A DNA stretch of 64,000 nt from Anabas testudineus. Taxonomy: Eukaryota > Chordata > Actinopteri > Anabantiformes > Anabantidae. The position numbers were made by a program, and so were the translations under genes. The DNA lies in assembly GCF_900324465.2 (NCBI RefSeq), contig NC_046623.1, forward strand, positions 15,033,721-15,097,720, read 5' to 3'. A model generated the notes under the pieces. That model ran no database searches, was not told the origin of the DNA, and worked only from the letters and a program-made list of their open reading frames with translations. Shown here one piece after another: positions 1 through 11,239 of the stretch (within the stretch, counting starts at the first letter, position 1; each line of letters begins with the position of its first letter).

Positions 1-2236
1 GCTTCAGCGGTCTGTCCACCATCACCTCCGCCAGCGTCGTCTTCCCTTTGAAGGGAGCCGAGCGGAACGAGTGTGTCTGAGTCCCCTCATCAACAAAGAT
101 CCCATCAACTGTCTTCGACTCGCTAATCTGCATAGACACCAAGGGATTATAACCTGATTAGTTCTGTTTTAAGGAATACATTCATTCTCATATTCAATCT
201 AAAATTACAATGTTGTGCACATGATCTCACTTCAACAGAAATATCTGGATACAGTTTACACAGGTGGGATCAGAGAAATGAGCCCTGCACAGTGAACATC
301 TTGACTGAAGGTACAGTTAGTCACCTTGTGACCCATGACCTCCTGGTCAGCATAGCCCATTAGAGTGGCTGCAGCTTCGTCACAGAACCAGTCCTCCTCT
401 TTAGCTCTGAGGTCTGATGTGTCCACACAGCGAGTCTCACTCTGAGCCCGTGCAGCTGTGTCGTATAGATGAACCCGCCGTCTGTAGTGGTAGCTATCAG
501 GGATCTTGAATGAAGAAATTCATTACATTAGTACAGTGGTTCACTGTTTTCATAGCTTTCTACTGGGGCCCCACATGAACACATCATTTTATGCTGCAGT
601 TCCAACAACCAGGGATCATTTCTGTCCGAGCTATTTATTTATTCATTTAATGTATTTATCACAAGTTGAAGTGTCTCTTTCTGTTTCAGTGACATTTACA
701 TACACATGCTGAGTAGTAAGGTGGAGGATTGTGTCCAGAAGTCATTTCGATTGAAGCATACAAACACTTTCTATGTGAGTGCATTGAGTGTTATTGTTAC
801 CTTGAAAGAACGCAGAGTCTGGACTGGAATAGGCTCCAGGCTGCCATAGACAAAGTCTTTCTCCCTCGGCGTACAGGCTTCGATTTGTCCAAAAGCGAGA
901 AGCATGCGTCCGTGATGCACCACATACATGTCGTACTCCTGCGGGCTGAGCTCCTCACGCAGACGCTCCAACACCCCCTCCTGCCACGGGGCCAGCCCAG
1001 TCTTACCTGTGTCTGATGGAGGACAGTTTGTAGAAGCATCTGCAGTGTCCTTCTCTGTGCATGGACCAGTTGTTTTTCTCCCACTCTGGTCCTTCTCTTT
1101 GTCTCCAGGTTTTGGAGTTTGTTTGGCATTTTCCAGGCCTGCCTCAGCCACAGCACAGCCACCTCTCTCCATGTTGAACATCATCTCAGTCAGGTTGTAT
1201 TTCTCCTTGTTTATGCTTAAGCCGTTCCCCAGGCTGGTCTGAGAAGTCTCCTGGACAACATGATTCTCCACAGAAATGGGTGTGTGGACACCTACGAGGG
1301 GAGAAATGTTAAGAATCCAGAAGAGAAGAAGAGCAAAGGAAAGTTAACTCTAGTGTGTGAAGATCTTTAAATCAATCATTTAATCCAGTATTGGTTCTCC
1401 ACATGTCACATATCAATCACTTTGGTTAATAATTTGATTTAATTTTCAGAACCTTGGTTGTTTGCAGCTAATTAGCCACAAATGCACTTTTTAAACTGGT
1501 TATCTTATTTATTTAGGACTAAAACAGCACTATTAGATTCACCTTTATTGGGATCACAGTCTGCAGCTCCACTGACAAACTCTCCCACGGCCATCTCTGC
1601 TTTCGTCTCCTCCTTTAATTCCTCCTCCTCCTCTTCGTCCTCCTCCTCTTCCATCAGCTCTGGATAGAGGGGCTTCATTTTCAGGCGACTAAAAAGGTCT
1701 GATTGATCAACCAGGGCCATGGCAACATCCAGTGCGCGGCCCTGCCCTTCGTTTTCCTTTAGTACATTCTCCTGCAGGACTGTGCTGCAGTTTGGGTTCG
1801 TGTCATCAGTCGGCCAGCGGAGCCACTCCATGGAGCAACACACCACGCTGGCTGGACACACCTGGAGGTGAGCTGCCCGTGAGGAACGAGGAAGCTGCAC
1901 TGGGCAGCCGTACCCAGCATTGAGACATGGCACCCTCACATTAGGGCAGAGCAGCAGGTGATCCTCCTCTTTGCACAGGTGGAAGAGAGCTCCACAGTGC
2001 AGGCGGCAGGGGATGAACGCACAGCACACAGAGACCTCCACCCGAGCCCTGCAGCGCCGGCTGTAGCAGGAGTCACAGTGAGCATGCTGTTGCACCCTGC
2101 AGGCCCGAGAACGACGACTCTGATTGAATGAAGAAGAAAATAGTTCAAAGGGATTTAACATGTTACATGAAGACTGCATAGTGATTAATCTTTGATTCAA
2201 CATCAAGAATTATATCAGGAGCCCGTGACCCACCAT
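1..2236 (-). CDS. fbxo40: fbxo40 copy A, F-box only protein 40 (3' part outside window)
   Basis: FBXO40 is a striated-muscle F-box protein, a substrate receptor of SCF ubiquitin ligase (known for targeting IRS1 in mammals). Exons read on the minus strand: 2268-2234 (5'UTR plus only the ATG, 2236-2234), 2119-1543, 1291-801, 504-325 and 127 to beyond base 1; all junctions keep frame. The first large exon encodes the TRAF-type Cys/His zinc finger (HAHCDSCYSRRCRARVEV, then LCKEEDHLLLCPNVRVPC) and the family block VCPASVVCCSMEW. The next encodes GLAPWQEGVLERL and ACTPREKDFVYG, both close to human FBXO40. The F-box exon lies outside the window. Acidic Glu-rich stretch before the intron at 1542. The intron positions differ from the head-to-head copy B. 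No lesion was seen in the visible exons, so it looks functional. Confidence 0.9.
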
Positions 2237-2480
2237 ATCTGCTGGACTTTTAATGAGAACTTGTAATTCTGCAAGAAAAATATAGCAAATTGATTTAAAA
2301 CTGTAGCATTAGATTTAGAAAGGCACATATCAATATAACAGTAATGTCATGTGAATTTTTATAAAATGTGCTAATATACTAAAATAATATAATACACTTT
2401 ACTTATTCAATGTTTTTACAGTGAATCACAGTAAACTGTATATTACATGCAATTATAGTGACATTGTTCCTAATTGTATG

Positions 2481-2515
2481 TGTCTTTATTTACAGTGACA
2501 CTGTAAATAAAGACA
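2481..2515. repeat. Near-perfect 35-bp palindrome (17-bp arms, 1-bp spacer)
   Basis: The arm TGTCTTTATTTACAGTG at 2481-2497 is followed by one A and then by its exact reverse complement at 2499-2515. The surrounding 2380-2480 carries looser TTTACAGTG and CAGTAAACTG motifs. It could be the tip of a foldback or MITE-like element, or a recent palindromic duplication. It lies in the space between the divergent fbxo40 copies. Confidence 0.85.
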
Positions 2516-3063
2516 GATGACCACAAAAAGCATCTGAAATAGTTTCTCTTACAATTGAGATAAAACAGATACTGTCAAAGTAATTCACAATAGTATAAAA
2601 GCTTATCTTGACAGACATCTTACCACACAAGTGTTTCCTCTCATTGGTTTTATAACTTTGCTCTGAGCCCCTCAGCTTTTTGAGCTGGCAGGTTAAAATT
2701 AGCTGAGCAGCACCAAGAAGGTTCAAAATACCCCCCACTCCACCCTCTCCAAGTTTCTCCCTCTGCTGCTGCAGGTTTAAGCCAAACTGTGTATGTCTGT
2801 GTTTATGTGTCTGAATTAACCTGTTTCTACTGCAGAAATAAATTTATTATTTGTTATTATTATTCAGCTGGTATGATCACACTCAAATACACACTCACTG
2901 TTGATGATTCCTAAGTGTCACATCAGCCTCAGTCTAACTCTGCTCGTCAGGATGGAAGCAAACGTCAGCAGCAGCAGCACAATATGAATCAGACGGAGGA
3001 AGGTGACAGAGATTTTCTGATGTCAGTGGCAGAGGGAGTTGTAATTTAAACCATGTTACTGAC

Positions 3064-3107
3064 CACCTGTGTAACATTTCTAGGTTGGTACTCCGCTCTA
3101 TTTATAA
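3064..3107 (+). promoter_or_regulatory. Muscle-type promoter elements of fbxo40 copy B: E-box and MEF2/TATA site
   Basis: CTATTTATAA at 3098-3107 fits the MEF2 consensus YTAWWWWTAR at every position and can also serve as a TATA-like element. An E-box CACCTG lies 28 bp upstream at 3064-3069. About 25-35 bp downstream the likely first, untranslated exon begins; it could end at a GTAGGT donor at 3209. FBXO40 is known to be muscle-specific, so a MEF2/MyoD-type arrangement fits, but the function of the sites is inferred. Confidence 0.55.
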
Positions 3108-3378
3108 CACACACACACATAGCACAGACAGAAATACAGACACTTCAAGGCACAAGACGGACGGAGTGCAAGGAGCATGTTTCTCTCCTTTCCAACACTT
3201 ACAGTGGTAGGTTATAGTCTTTAATCTACAGTTGCCATTGACTCTGTTGGCATCCTGCTGTTGTGTGTTTGTTTGAATTTTCTTGTAAAACTGATTTTAC
3301 TGTGAGACGTTGAGAATCATAGTTTCCCTTGTGTTGGCAGTGCAGACCTACAAAAATTGGTGCCAGAGGATCTGAAGG

Positions 3379-6300
3379 ATGGTATGGTTTTATTCTGCAA
3401 CTGGGGGGTTGGAAATGATCATTTATTTCTCTTTCTCTTTAACTCTTTATTTTAATTTTGTGTTTTCACACACTTCAGTGAAATATTTTTAAACAGAAAA
3501 GAATTTTAATGTATTTTTCAGCAGTATTTTTTCCGCCTGATTGAGAATCTGCTGATGGTTAATTAGTGTCTGGGCGCACAACATATGGTTGTAATTACTG
3601 ACTCACCTGAAGATCAGGAAGGTTAATAGGGAGCAAAACCTAACGATGCAACATAACTGCTGATAAATTGAAGTGATAAAATATGAAATGAAAAGCAAAA
3701 GTAAAGTCTGGAAAAAGTTAGTTTTTCATGCTTCATTTAATTCTGATTTAGAGTTTCTTTATTGTCCCCATTTTCTACCCAAACCCAATCAGAGTCATCG
3801 TTCTCGGGCCTCCAGGGTGCGACAGCATGCTCACTGTGACTCCTGCTACAGCCGGCGCTGCAGGGCTCGGGTGGAGGTCTCTGTGTGCTGTGCGTTCATC
3901 CCCTGCCGCCTGCACTGTGGAGCTCTCTTCCACCTGTGCAAAGAGGAGGATCACCTGCTGCTCTGCCCTAATGTGAGGGTGCCATGTCTCAATGCTGAAT
4001 ACGGCTGCCCAGTGCAGCTTCCTCGTTCCTCACAGGCAGCTCACCTCCAGGTGTGTCCTGCCAGCGTGGTGTGTTGCTCCATGGAGTGGCACCGCTGGCC
4101 GGCCAACGATGCCCATTCTTATCCAAACACAGAGCTGCATGAAAACCTGCTCAGAGAAAAAGCACTGGGACGTTGTCTGGACTTGGCCATGGCTCTAAAA
4201 GACCAGGAGCGCCTATTTCACTCTATTAAGATGAGGAAACTTTTCCCTGAGCTAATTCAGAGCATGGAGGAGGAGGAGAAAGAGGAGGAGAGGAAGGAGG
4301 AAGAGAGGAGGAAGGAGAATGAAAGGAAGAAAAAGACAGCTTTGGAGAAGGAGGCAGCAGCAAAGGAAGCCAATGCTCACACCTGGGTGCCTTTTAGCAC
4401 GTTTCAACTCCATACTTCTGATGAAGAAGATGATGAGGATGAAGACAAGGATGAGGTTGAGGCTGAGGTTCAGTACGAGCCAGGGCTAACCCAGGAGGAG
4501 AGAGAGGAAATTGCAAGGGCCTCAGGAGTGGATGCTGAATTGCTGGTAAAATACAACGCCTGGGAGCGCATGTTCAGTATGGAAATGGGAGGTTGTAGAG
4601 AAGCTGGAGGGACAGCTGTGGCAGGCAGAAGCCAGGGACTCGCTAAAGGCAGTGGAAAATGTCTGGACACTCTGATGGAGGAAGATACAGCCGATACCTG
4701 CATGGGTGCAACATCATCAAACCTCAAACAGATGGGCTGTGCAGCCTCCTCCCCGTGTCCGACCAGCAACGCAAAGAATTTTATGTACGGACATTTGGAA
4801 CCGATGAAGATTATCACTGTGCGAACATTTAAAATCCCAACCAGCTTCTGTGCCAGGCAGGGCCGCATCCGCAACCCGGGTTTCTACAGGAGAGCAAGTC
4901 AGGCTGTGGACACCAGCGATCTGGGGGTGGCACCGGAGCAGATGCCAGTGTGGGAGGAAGTTCAGGTGGGAGAGAGAGAATTTAATCCTCTTTGTGATCT
5001 TCACATGTTTTGGTAAAAAGGAAGAAGCAGCAGATGTAAAAATAAAGCATGATTGGTCATGTGTTTCATTTGGGAGTTGTTCGTTGAACTGTGAGTTACA
5101 GATTTCTGTCTATTTTCTGTGGATTTGTATTGATTGTGGTTGTTATAAATATTTTATTAATTTAAATTTCTTAGCAAAGTCTTAAATGTTTTGAAAAGAA
5201 TAATGGAACAATTAGTTGATTAATGAAAATATAATTGAACAAGACAAAGTCTGACACTGAGTATTTATCAGGGACATGGTTTGATTTCCTCCTCAGACCT
5301 CTCTGCTGTGCTCCCTGGAGAAGGAGCAAAGGGGTCACCTCATTGCAGAGCGAGTATGCACAGATGGTTTGTTGCAAGACGAAGGTACACAGACCTACAA
5401 CTTCCTGTCAGCTCCTTTCCGGAGAAACACATCGCTGGCTGATCTGACCGCTGGAAAAAAGCTGGAGCTGCACCTTCAGCTGCAGGTGGAGAGTGTCACT
5501 AGCCGACACCACAAGGCCAGCTCCGCCTTCACCTTCCTATGTGGACACACCTTCCAGCGCAGAGAATATGGCAAACATTATAAGTGGGGTTTCAATGTGC
5601 TGTTTTTCTAAATCCAAATACGCCTTAAGATCTACACTAAATATTACCAGGTTGTTTAATTTTCTGATAATCAGTATTCTCATATCTACAGGAACGTCCA
5701 CAGTGACATCCAGATGGGTGTGAATGGATGGTTTGAGCAGAGATGCCCCCTGGCGTACCTGGGCTGCACCTTCAGCCAGAGGAGGTTTCAGCCGTCCACA
5801 CATGAAGCCACTGTTATCTACAGGCAATTATTATTTTTTTAAGTTGACACTTGCTCCTGCACCAGATTTAATTTGTATGAAATTAAAATATCACAGGTGA
5901 AAATGTAAAGCTGCACCCCCTCCCTGTGCTGCATTACAGAGCTCTTGGACGTTTTGCAGGACTTTAAAAACCTAATTTTCATGTTTGCTTTCAGTGAGAA
6001 TATGGGCTGCTTTAGCCTGCGTCCCACTTTCCCAGGCTCTGTGGGTGATGCCTCCCAGCAGTCCAAGAGCTCCGTGGACTCCTCCACCACCCAGAGGAAC
6101 AGAAAAGGCAGGCCAGGACGAGGAGAGAACTCTCTGACCTCGCTGCCCTATGAAGTGCTCTGCCATGTGGCCAGTTTCCTGGACAGCTTTTCCCTGTCTC
6201 AGCTGGCTCTGGTGTCCCAGCTCATGAGGCAGGTGTGCTCCTCTTTGCTGCAGGAGAGAGGGATGGTCACGCTGCGCTGGGAGAAGATGACTGACTCACA

Positions 6301-6670
6301 TGGAGGAGCCAAGTGGAGGGTGAAGCAGAGGGTAAGCCAAGAATCAGTAGATGGATGGTCATTATCAGGGCAGTTACAAGTACTGTGCCAAGTGCTGTGC
6401 AGATGTTTTAGCACTTAAAACTCATTACATCCACTCTTTCTGCTACTTCAGGTGTGGCAGTTCAGCACCTTGTTCTCTCCTGTGGACAACTGGTGTTTCC
6501 GAGACATGCCCCCCATTTCAGAGCACCTAAAGGTGTGTCCCTACTACGAGCGGGAGTCCCGAGCAGAGAAGATTTACTTGCCGTGTATCAGAGATGAAAT
6601 CCGAACCCACACAAGCTGCAAAGGTCCCACTCTGGTTAGCTTGTTCCAGCAGAAAAGGATCATGATGTAG
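3379..6670 (+). CDS. fbxo40: fbxo40 copy B, F-box only protein 40 (complete)
   Basis: Complete second fbxo40 gene. Coding exons: 3379-3381 (ATG only, at the end of exon 3341-3381), 3793-4965, 5297-5583, 5692-5823, 5995-6331 and 6452-6670. They join in frame to about 716 residues (human about 709). Order: TRAF-type zinc finger (residues about 8-60), block VCPASVVCCSMEW, a long Glu/Lys-rich charged stretch, VDTSDLGV, TQTYNF, a second finger-like region (SSAFTFLCG to CPLAYLGCTF), the F-box (NSLTSLPYEVLCHVASFLDS) and the C-terminal ISEHLKVCP. Intron 5824-5994 begins with GC rather than GT. Compared with copy A and human FBXO40, about 45 residues are missing before KNFMYGHLEP: the GLAPWQ...ACTPREKD segment is replaced by a short unrelated stretch. 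Role as for copy A: SCF substrate receptor in muscle. Confidence 0.93.
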
Positions 6671-7125
6671 CGTAGCATGCTGTTCTAATCTATATATTTT
6701 ATTATAAACCCATACACCCACATTTTAAATCTTATAATAGTTTGCAAATCTAAATCTAACAGCATTCAAATAATGAAATTCAGTCATCAGTATTGCAAGA
6801 AAAGCTAATGTTATACTGAATAAATATCGGTGTTGTGAATACCAGGGTGTTATATCGTAGAACATATACACAATAAAACAAAGAAATACTTTTTGGTGGA
6901 ATAAGTCAATGAGGTAAACATATAAAACCAGGGTCAAAGGCCAAGTGGTGACATGCAGAAATCTGTGTAAAGAAGCTTTAGAGTCGATACTGAAGCTGAA
7001 AGTTGTGATTTTTATGTTTAATTTATGTTTATTCTTTTCTTTCTATTATAATAATCAACATTACAAGTTACAAACAAACCACGTTTGACTACATCAAGAG
7101 GTAGAAAACTAATTGGTGGAGTACC
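6671..7125. other. Short convergent intergenic spacer
   Basis: AT-rich DNA between the stops of fbxo40 copy B (plus) and tlcd2 (minus). It must hold both 3'UTRs. AATAAA-type signals occur on the plus strand (for example near 6819 and 6873). No coding signal. Confidence 0.5.
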
Positions 7126-9248
7126 TTAATTGTTCTGGTGCGTGTTTATGAGGATGTCTGCTCTGAGCAGTCTGTAAAACAGTACTGTGTTCATGGTGGA
7201 GACGACACTCAGGCCTGCTGTCCCCATCATCAGGACATAGCGAGGTATGTGTTCCCTGTGAACTGCCAGCCAGCGGGTCATCCAGCCCAGCGTACAAACG
7301 CGAAACACCAAAAACCTGCCAGGAGACCAGAGATCATCGAAAAGCTGTGTCGTGAAACGTAGTTGTCATAGTAGTATGTCTCATTAATTCACTAGACACC
7401 ATTGATTTAAAATGTTACTGTACAAACTGTGTTGTCCAACAAGCGCCTTCACTGTGAACTTTGACAAAACCTTCAGAAGAGAATCACTGAGGCACCTACG
7501 TTCCCACGTTGAGCCAGCTGGTCACACTGTAGGTCACAGACGGGCAGGCGGGTGTCATTTCAGTCCGGAGCCTGTTCCTCCGTCCCGACAGGAGGAGGAG
7601 CTGTCTGACATGAAGGAAAACGGAGTTGATCTCAACCAGCAGAGACACCACAGCAAAGCCCACATACCGACGGGAGGTCACAGCCAAACCGAAGCACGAG
7701 ATCACCTGAGACAAGTTTGAACAGAAGGAACAAAGGTTAACACACACCCACAAGAACACTTCAAACACAGTGTGACTTAAATAAAGTCTTTAGTTACTCA
7801 TAGTTCTGCAGAGAAGGGGCTCGGATCAATAATTAAATGACATCTGAATATGAAAAACCTGCAGCACAACACTTACTAAGAATTTGGATTGTAAAGTAAA
7901 CGATCAGTTAATATTAATATCTTATTAATTAACCATTAAAAGTCATATTAAGCCTCTACAAGGGTAAGTTTCAGGTGCAAACTGTAAATGATGGCTCTTA
8001 TATAGTGTTATTCTGCATCACTTGGTTCATATCTTATCTCATTAATTCACCGGGAAACAGACTTTGAACTATGATAAAAAAGCTGCAGCTTTTTTCAGAG
8101 CCGAACATCCGCAATGTAAAGATAACGGTTCAGTGTTTATGGTCATTGTCCTGCTGCAACACCACCTTCTCCAGTCGACAGAAAGTCATCCTGACATCAT
8201 TTTGCACGATTCCTTAACGAAATTGTGAAGGCATGCTCCTCTTTAAATTGGCTAACTGTGCAGATGCAGTTGTGATGTCCCTACAAATCATTCTTTTAAA
8301 TCTCTAGAGCCGTTTTGATTCACGTCAGCAGATGTTTTTCATGAACATCCAATATTTTAACAGTTTTATATGTGTTTAATGTCTTTATATAATATTTTGT
8401 GTCACTGTTTAGACACCAGGTTTGAACACGTCCTCAATTTGCATCATATAGAGCACATAAAGACATGTGATATGCAGACGCACAAGCAATTACAGCTTGT
8501 AAGAACATGTACACACATGTGAAGTGAAAAGTTTATTACCACAGAGTGGTGGAGGAGCAGCTCCCAGGACTGTTTGAAGGACTGGTTCAAAGCCATGTCC
8601 AAGAAGTCATGAATAAAATAACCTACAGGGAGAGAGGACAGTAAAAGTGCGGTTTGTAAGGATGCATCACATGAACACAACATCATAAAATGTAGCTACA
8701 ATATTAAAACTGTAAAATCATGAATTTTCCCCTCAGGACAAAACAGCCAAACATCGTGATTTCTGAATTGGAAGTTATATTAGGAAGAAATGAGCAAGCT
8801 TGAGAGTTGAAAATTTCATTTTTAAAGCCATTCTAAAATTGGTGAAGTCAAGGAGAGTTGGTCTGAAGCCTGAATCTGTGTCTGACAGTGTAAAGGTGTC
8901 ACCTGTCGATACAGCTACAAGGCTGTGGGAGAGCAGGGAGTGAGAGGAGATCAGGTCCTCCACCATCTGAGGTTGAAGGTATAAACTGTGTGGTGAGAAA
9001 GAGAGAGAACACGCATATTAAATAAAAATAGATAACAGTACTAGCCTTTATGGCTGTGTTTTTACGCACCATAACACAGCCCATGCTCCTGTCAGCGAGC
9101 TGTGAGCTACAGAAGTGCTGATATTCCTCCACTTCCAGGCTTTCAGGTGTGCCGGCTCTGGTGTTGGCAAGAACCTGAGAACTGTGTTCAGCAGTTTGAA
9201 AGAGCAGGCAGATCCTCCAATGACCAGAAGTGTTGACCTCAAATCCAT
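7126..9248 (-). CDS. tlcd2: tlcd2, TLC domain-containing protein 2
   Basis: Multi-pass TLC-domain membrane protein. TLCD1 and TLCD2 limit incorporation of long-chain polyunsaturated fatty acids into membrane phospholipids. Minus-strand exons: 9248-9066, 8966-8903, 8622-8540, 7705-7500 and 7315-7126, in frame, about 241 residues. Diagnostic pieces: RFLPTPEPAHLKAWKWRN near the N-terminus (human TLCD2 RLPTPESAARDRWQWWN), GYFIHD, WELLLHHSVV (the TLC-domain HH pair), SRRYVGFAVVSLLVEINS and LGWMTRWL. These match TLCD2 better than TLCD1. The second exon has an alternative upstream acceptor (8985) whose other frame also resembles TLCD2 (LYLQPQM), so the junction of exons 1 and 2 is uncertain. In human, TLCD2 is the immediate neighbour of MIR22HG, which is also in this window. 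Confidence 0.9.
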
Positions 9249-10482
9249 AACTAGACTCCAGATCTCATGTGCTTTTGTTTTCTGGGTGCACTTCAGGTGG
9301 GAAAGGAGCCCACTTGGACCACCGCCTGTAACATGTAGTATGTCTGTAAACAACCTCTGGCCTCTGCTCACGTGAAGCGATTAACTGATCACTGATAACG
9401 GGTGAAGGGTCGCGGTCACATGGTGACATGACATCATGGCATGATTTCCTCCACAGCAGAAAATAGTCCAACCTTCAGTGTGTCATTTTGTATTTGTTTA
9501 GTCACTGGTGCACCACCTGGAACAAAGTGAGCATCCGATTATAATATGTACATGTATTTATTATAAATTATATTATAGGTCTATATTTACCATTATCATG
9601 GATTATTATGGACTAACCACCTGTTGCTGGTTCAAATTAGATCCACCTTTACAAACTAAAACAATAATGGTGCTCACACATTAGTGCATCAGGAAGTATT
9701 TAATACATTGATTTGTTTTTATCTGTTAAGATTAGTGCTTTAATAAATAAATGTTTCTACACTATGGTTATGGTATTTTTTCTTCTGAGATCTGAGAGAC
9801 GATCTGGTGTCAGGGATTAAAATTTTAAAAATGTTTTTTGTGCATTTTACATTTTAGCTTTTACTAATTTAAAAAAATATAACACACACATAATAATAAT
9901 AAATTTGTCCAGAAAGTAAATGTTGCCGTTTTAGTATGAGTATTGAGTATTTAGTATTTAGTACCTCTGTCACCTGAAGTCTCAGCAATATTTTTAGCAT
10001 TTAACAGCACTTTAGATCCTTCGGCTCTCCTGTGATGAGTCTTGAAACCTGAAACGACACATGAACGCACCTCCACTGGTGTAAGTTCTGCTTTGTCTCC
10101 AGTCCATTCAGTTCTGGTGCTGCTGCCTCGTCAGCCTTTCTCTATGCTGCCGCTACACAAAAAGGCAGAGGTCGCTTTTTTCTGTGGAACAATAAGCTGA
10201 GCTGAACATGACCAGCTACATCACCGAAACTGTTCTTTCACCGCAGTCCTAAAAGTCACTTTTTAGTTCATTTTGCTTTTCTTTGTAAACACACGTCGTC
10301 CAGTTTCAGAGAGTCCCAGGATCACAGTGATGCGGGATGCGATGGAGCCGTTACCGTGGAAACAGACTCTCACGCCTGTATGACACAGCTGATGAGAGGA
10401 AAAAACTTTTTTTAACTGAGCATCCAACTGACCTTTCATGTTCCTGGAAGAATTGTGTGTCTGTTACAGCTGAATCAGAAAC
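9249..10482. other. Divergent intergenic region, tlcd2 / aifm4
   Basis: Promoter-containing spacer between the start codons of tlcd2 (minus) and the AIF-like gene (plus). AT-rich in the middle (9500-9980) and more GC-rich at 10030-10400. No coding sequence or RNA recognised. Confidence 0.4.
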
Positions 10483-11208
10483 ATGTCTGTGACCAAACCA
10501 CGTGAGTAACCTGTTTGAATTATGAAGGGATCCAGTCTACTGTGGAGTTAGAGTTTGTTAAACTATGTGTGCGTATTTTTAGCCCAACATGAGTTTCCAG
10601 ACTCTGATCCAGAGGATTCATCGGAGGAGGTGACAGCCGCTGTGTGTCTGGAGTCAGAGCTGCAGGATGGACAGTAAGGAGTGGATGGGAGGGATAGTCA
10701 CAACCTGGCAACCTTTACCCTGTTCTTAATCATAAACAAGATGATTATTAACTAACATTTATGCATTTAAATTATTTACAAAGCACTTGCTACATCTTGA
10801 ACCTTCAATTGTTTACAAATTAGGAAAACTCGTATATCAAATTATCTGATAGCTCCTGATTTGTACCAAATGATTTACCGAAACTATCAAATAATTACCT
10901 TGACACAGAAGAAAACTTAAAACCATATTCTATAATTCCTGTAGATAACAAATATATTAACAATACAAATGTAAACAATCAATTTACCTGATTAATGCAG
11001 ACATTGCAAAAACAGATACATTTATGTGTAACAGGTATAATAAGTATGTACATGTTACACTTTTATTGTTTTACATGTCCATATAATTCATTTTTCATGC
11101 ATGTTTATAGCTGTGTATCTATTTTATATACGGTGGTGCCTGATTTTTTTAACATCTATGTAGAAAATTTCAGTTCAATGTCTCAGTTGGGGGTAAAACT
11201 TACTGTAG

Positions 11209-11239
<31 letters not shown>

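Noticed and set aside
797-1242. Extra frames over fbxo40 copy A exon 801-1291
   Set aside because: Shadow frames of a clear FBXO40 coding exon.
4470-5004. Minus-strand frames of 134 and 95 codons opposite fbxo40 copy B
   Set aside because: Antisense shadows of the large coding exon 3793-4965.
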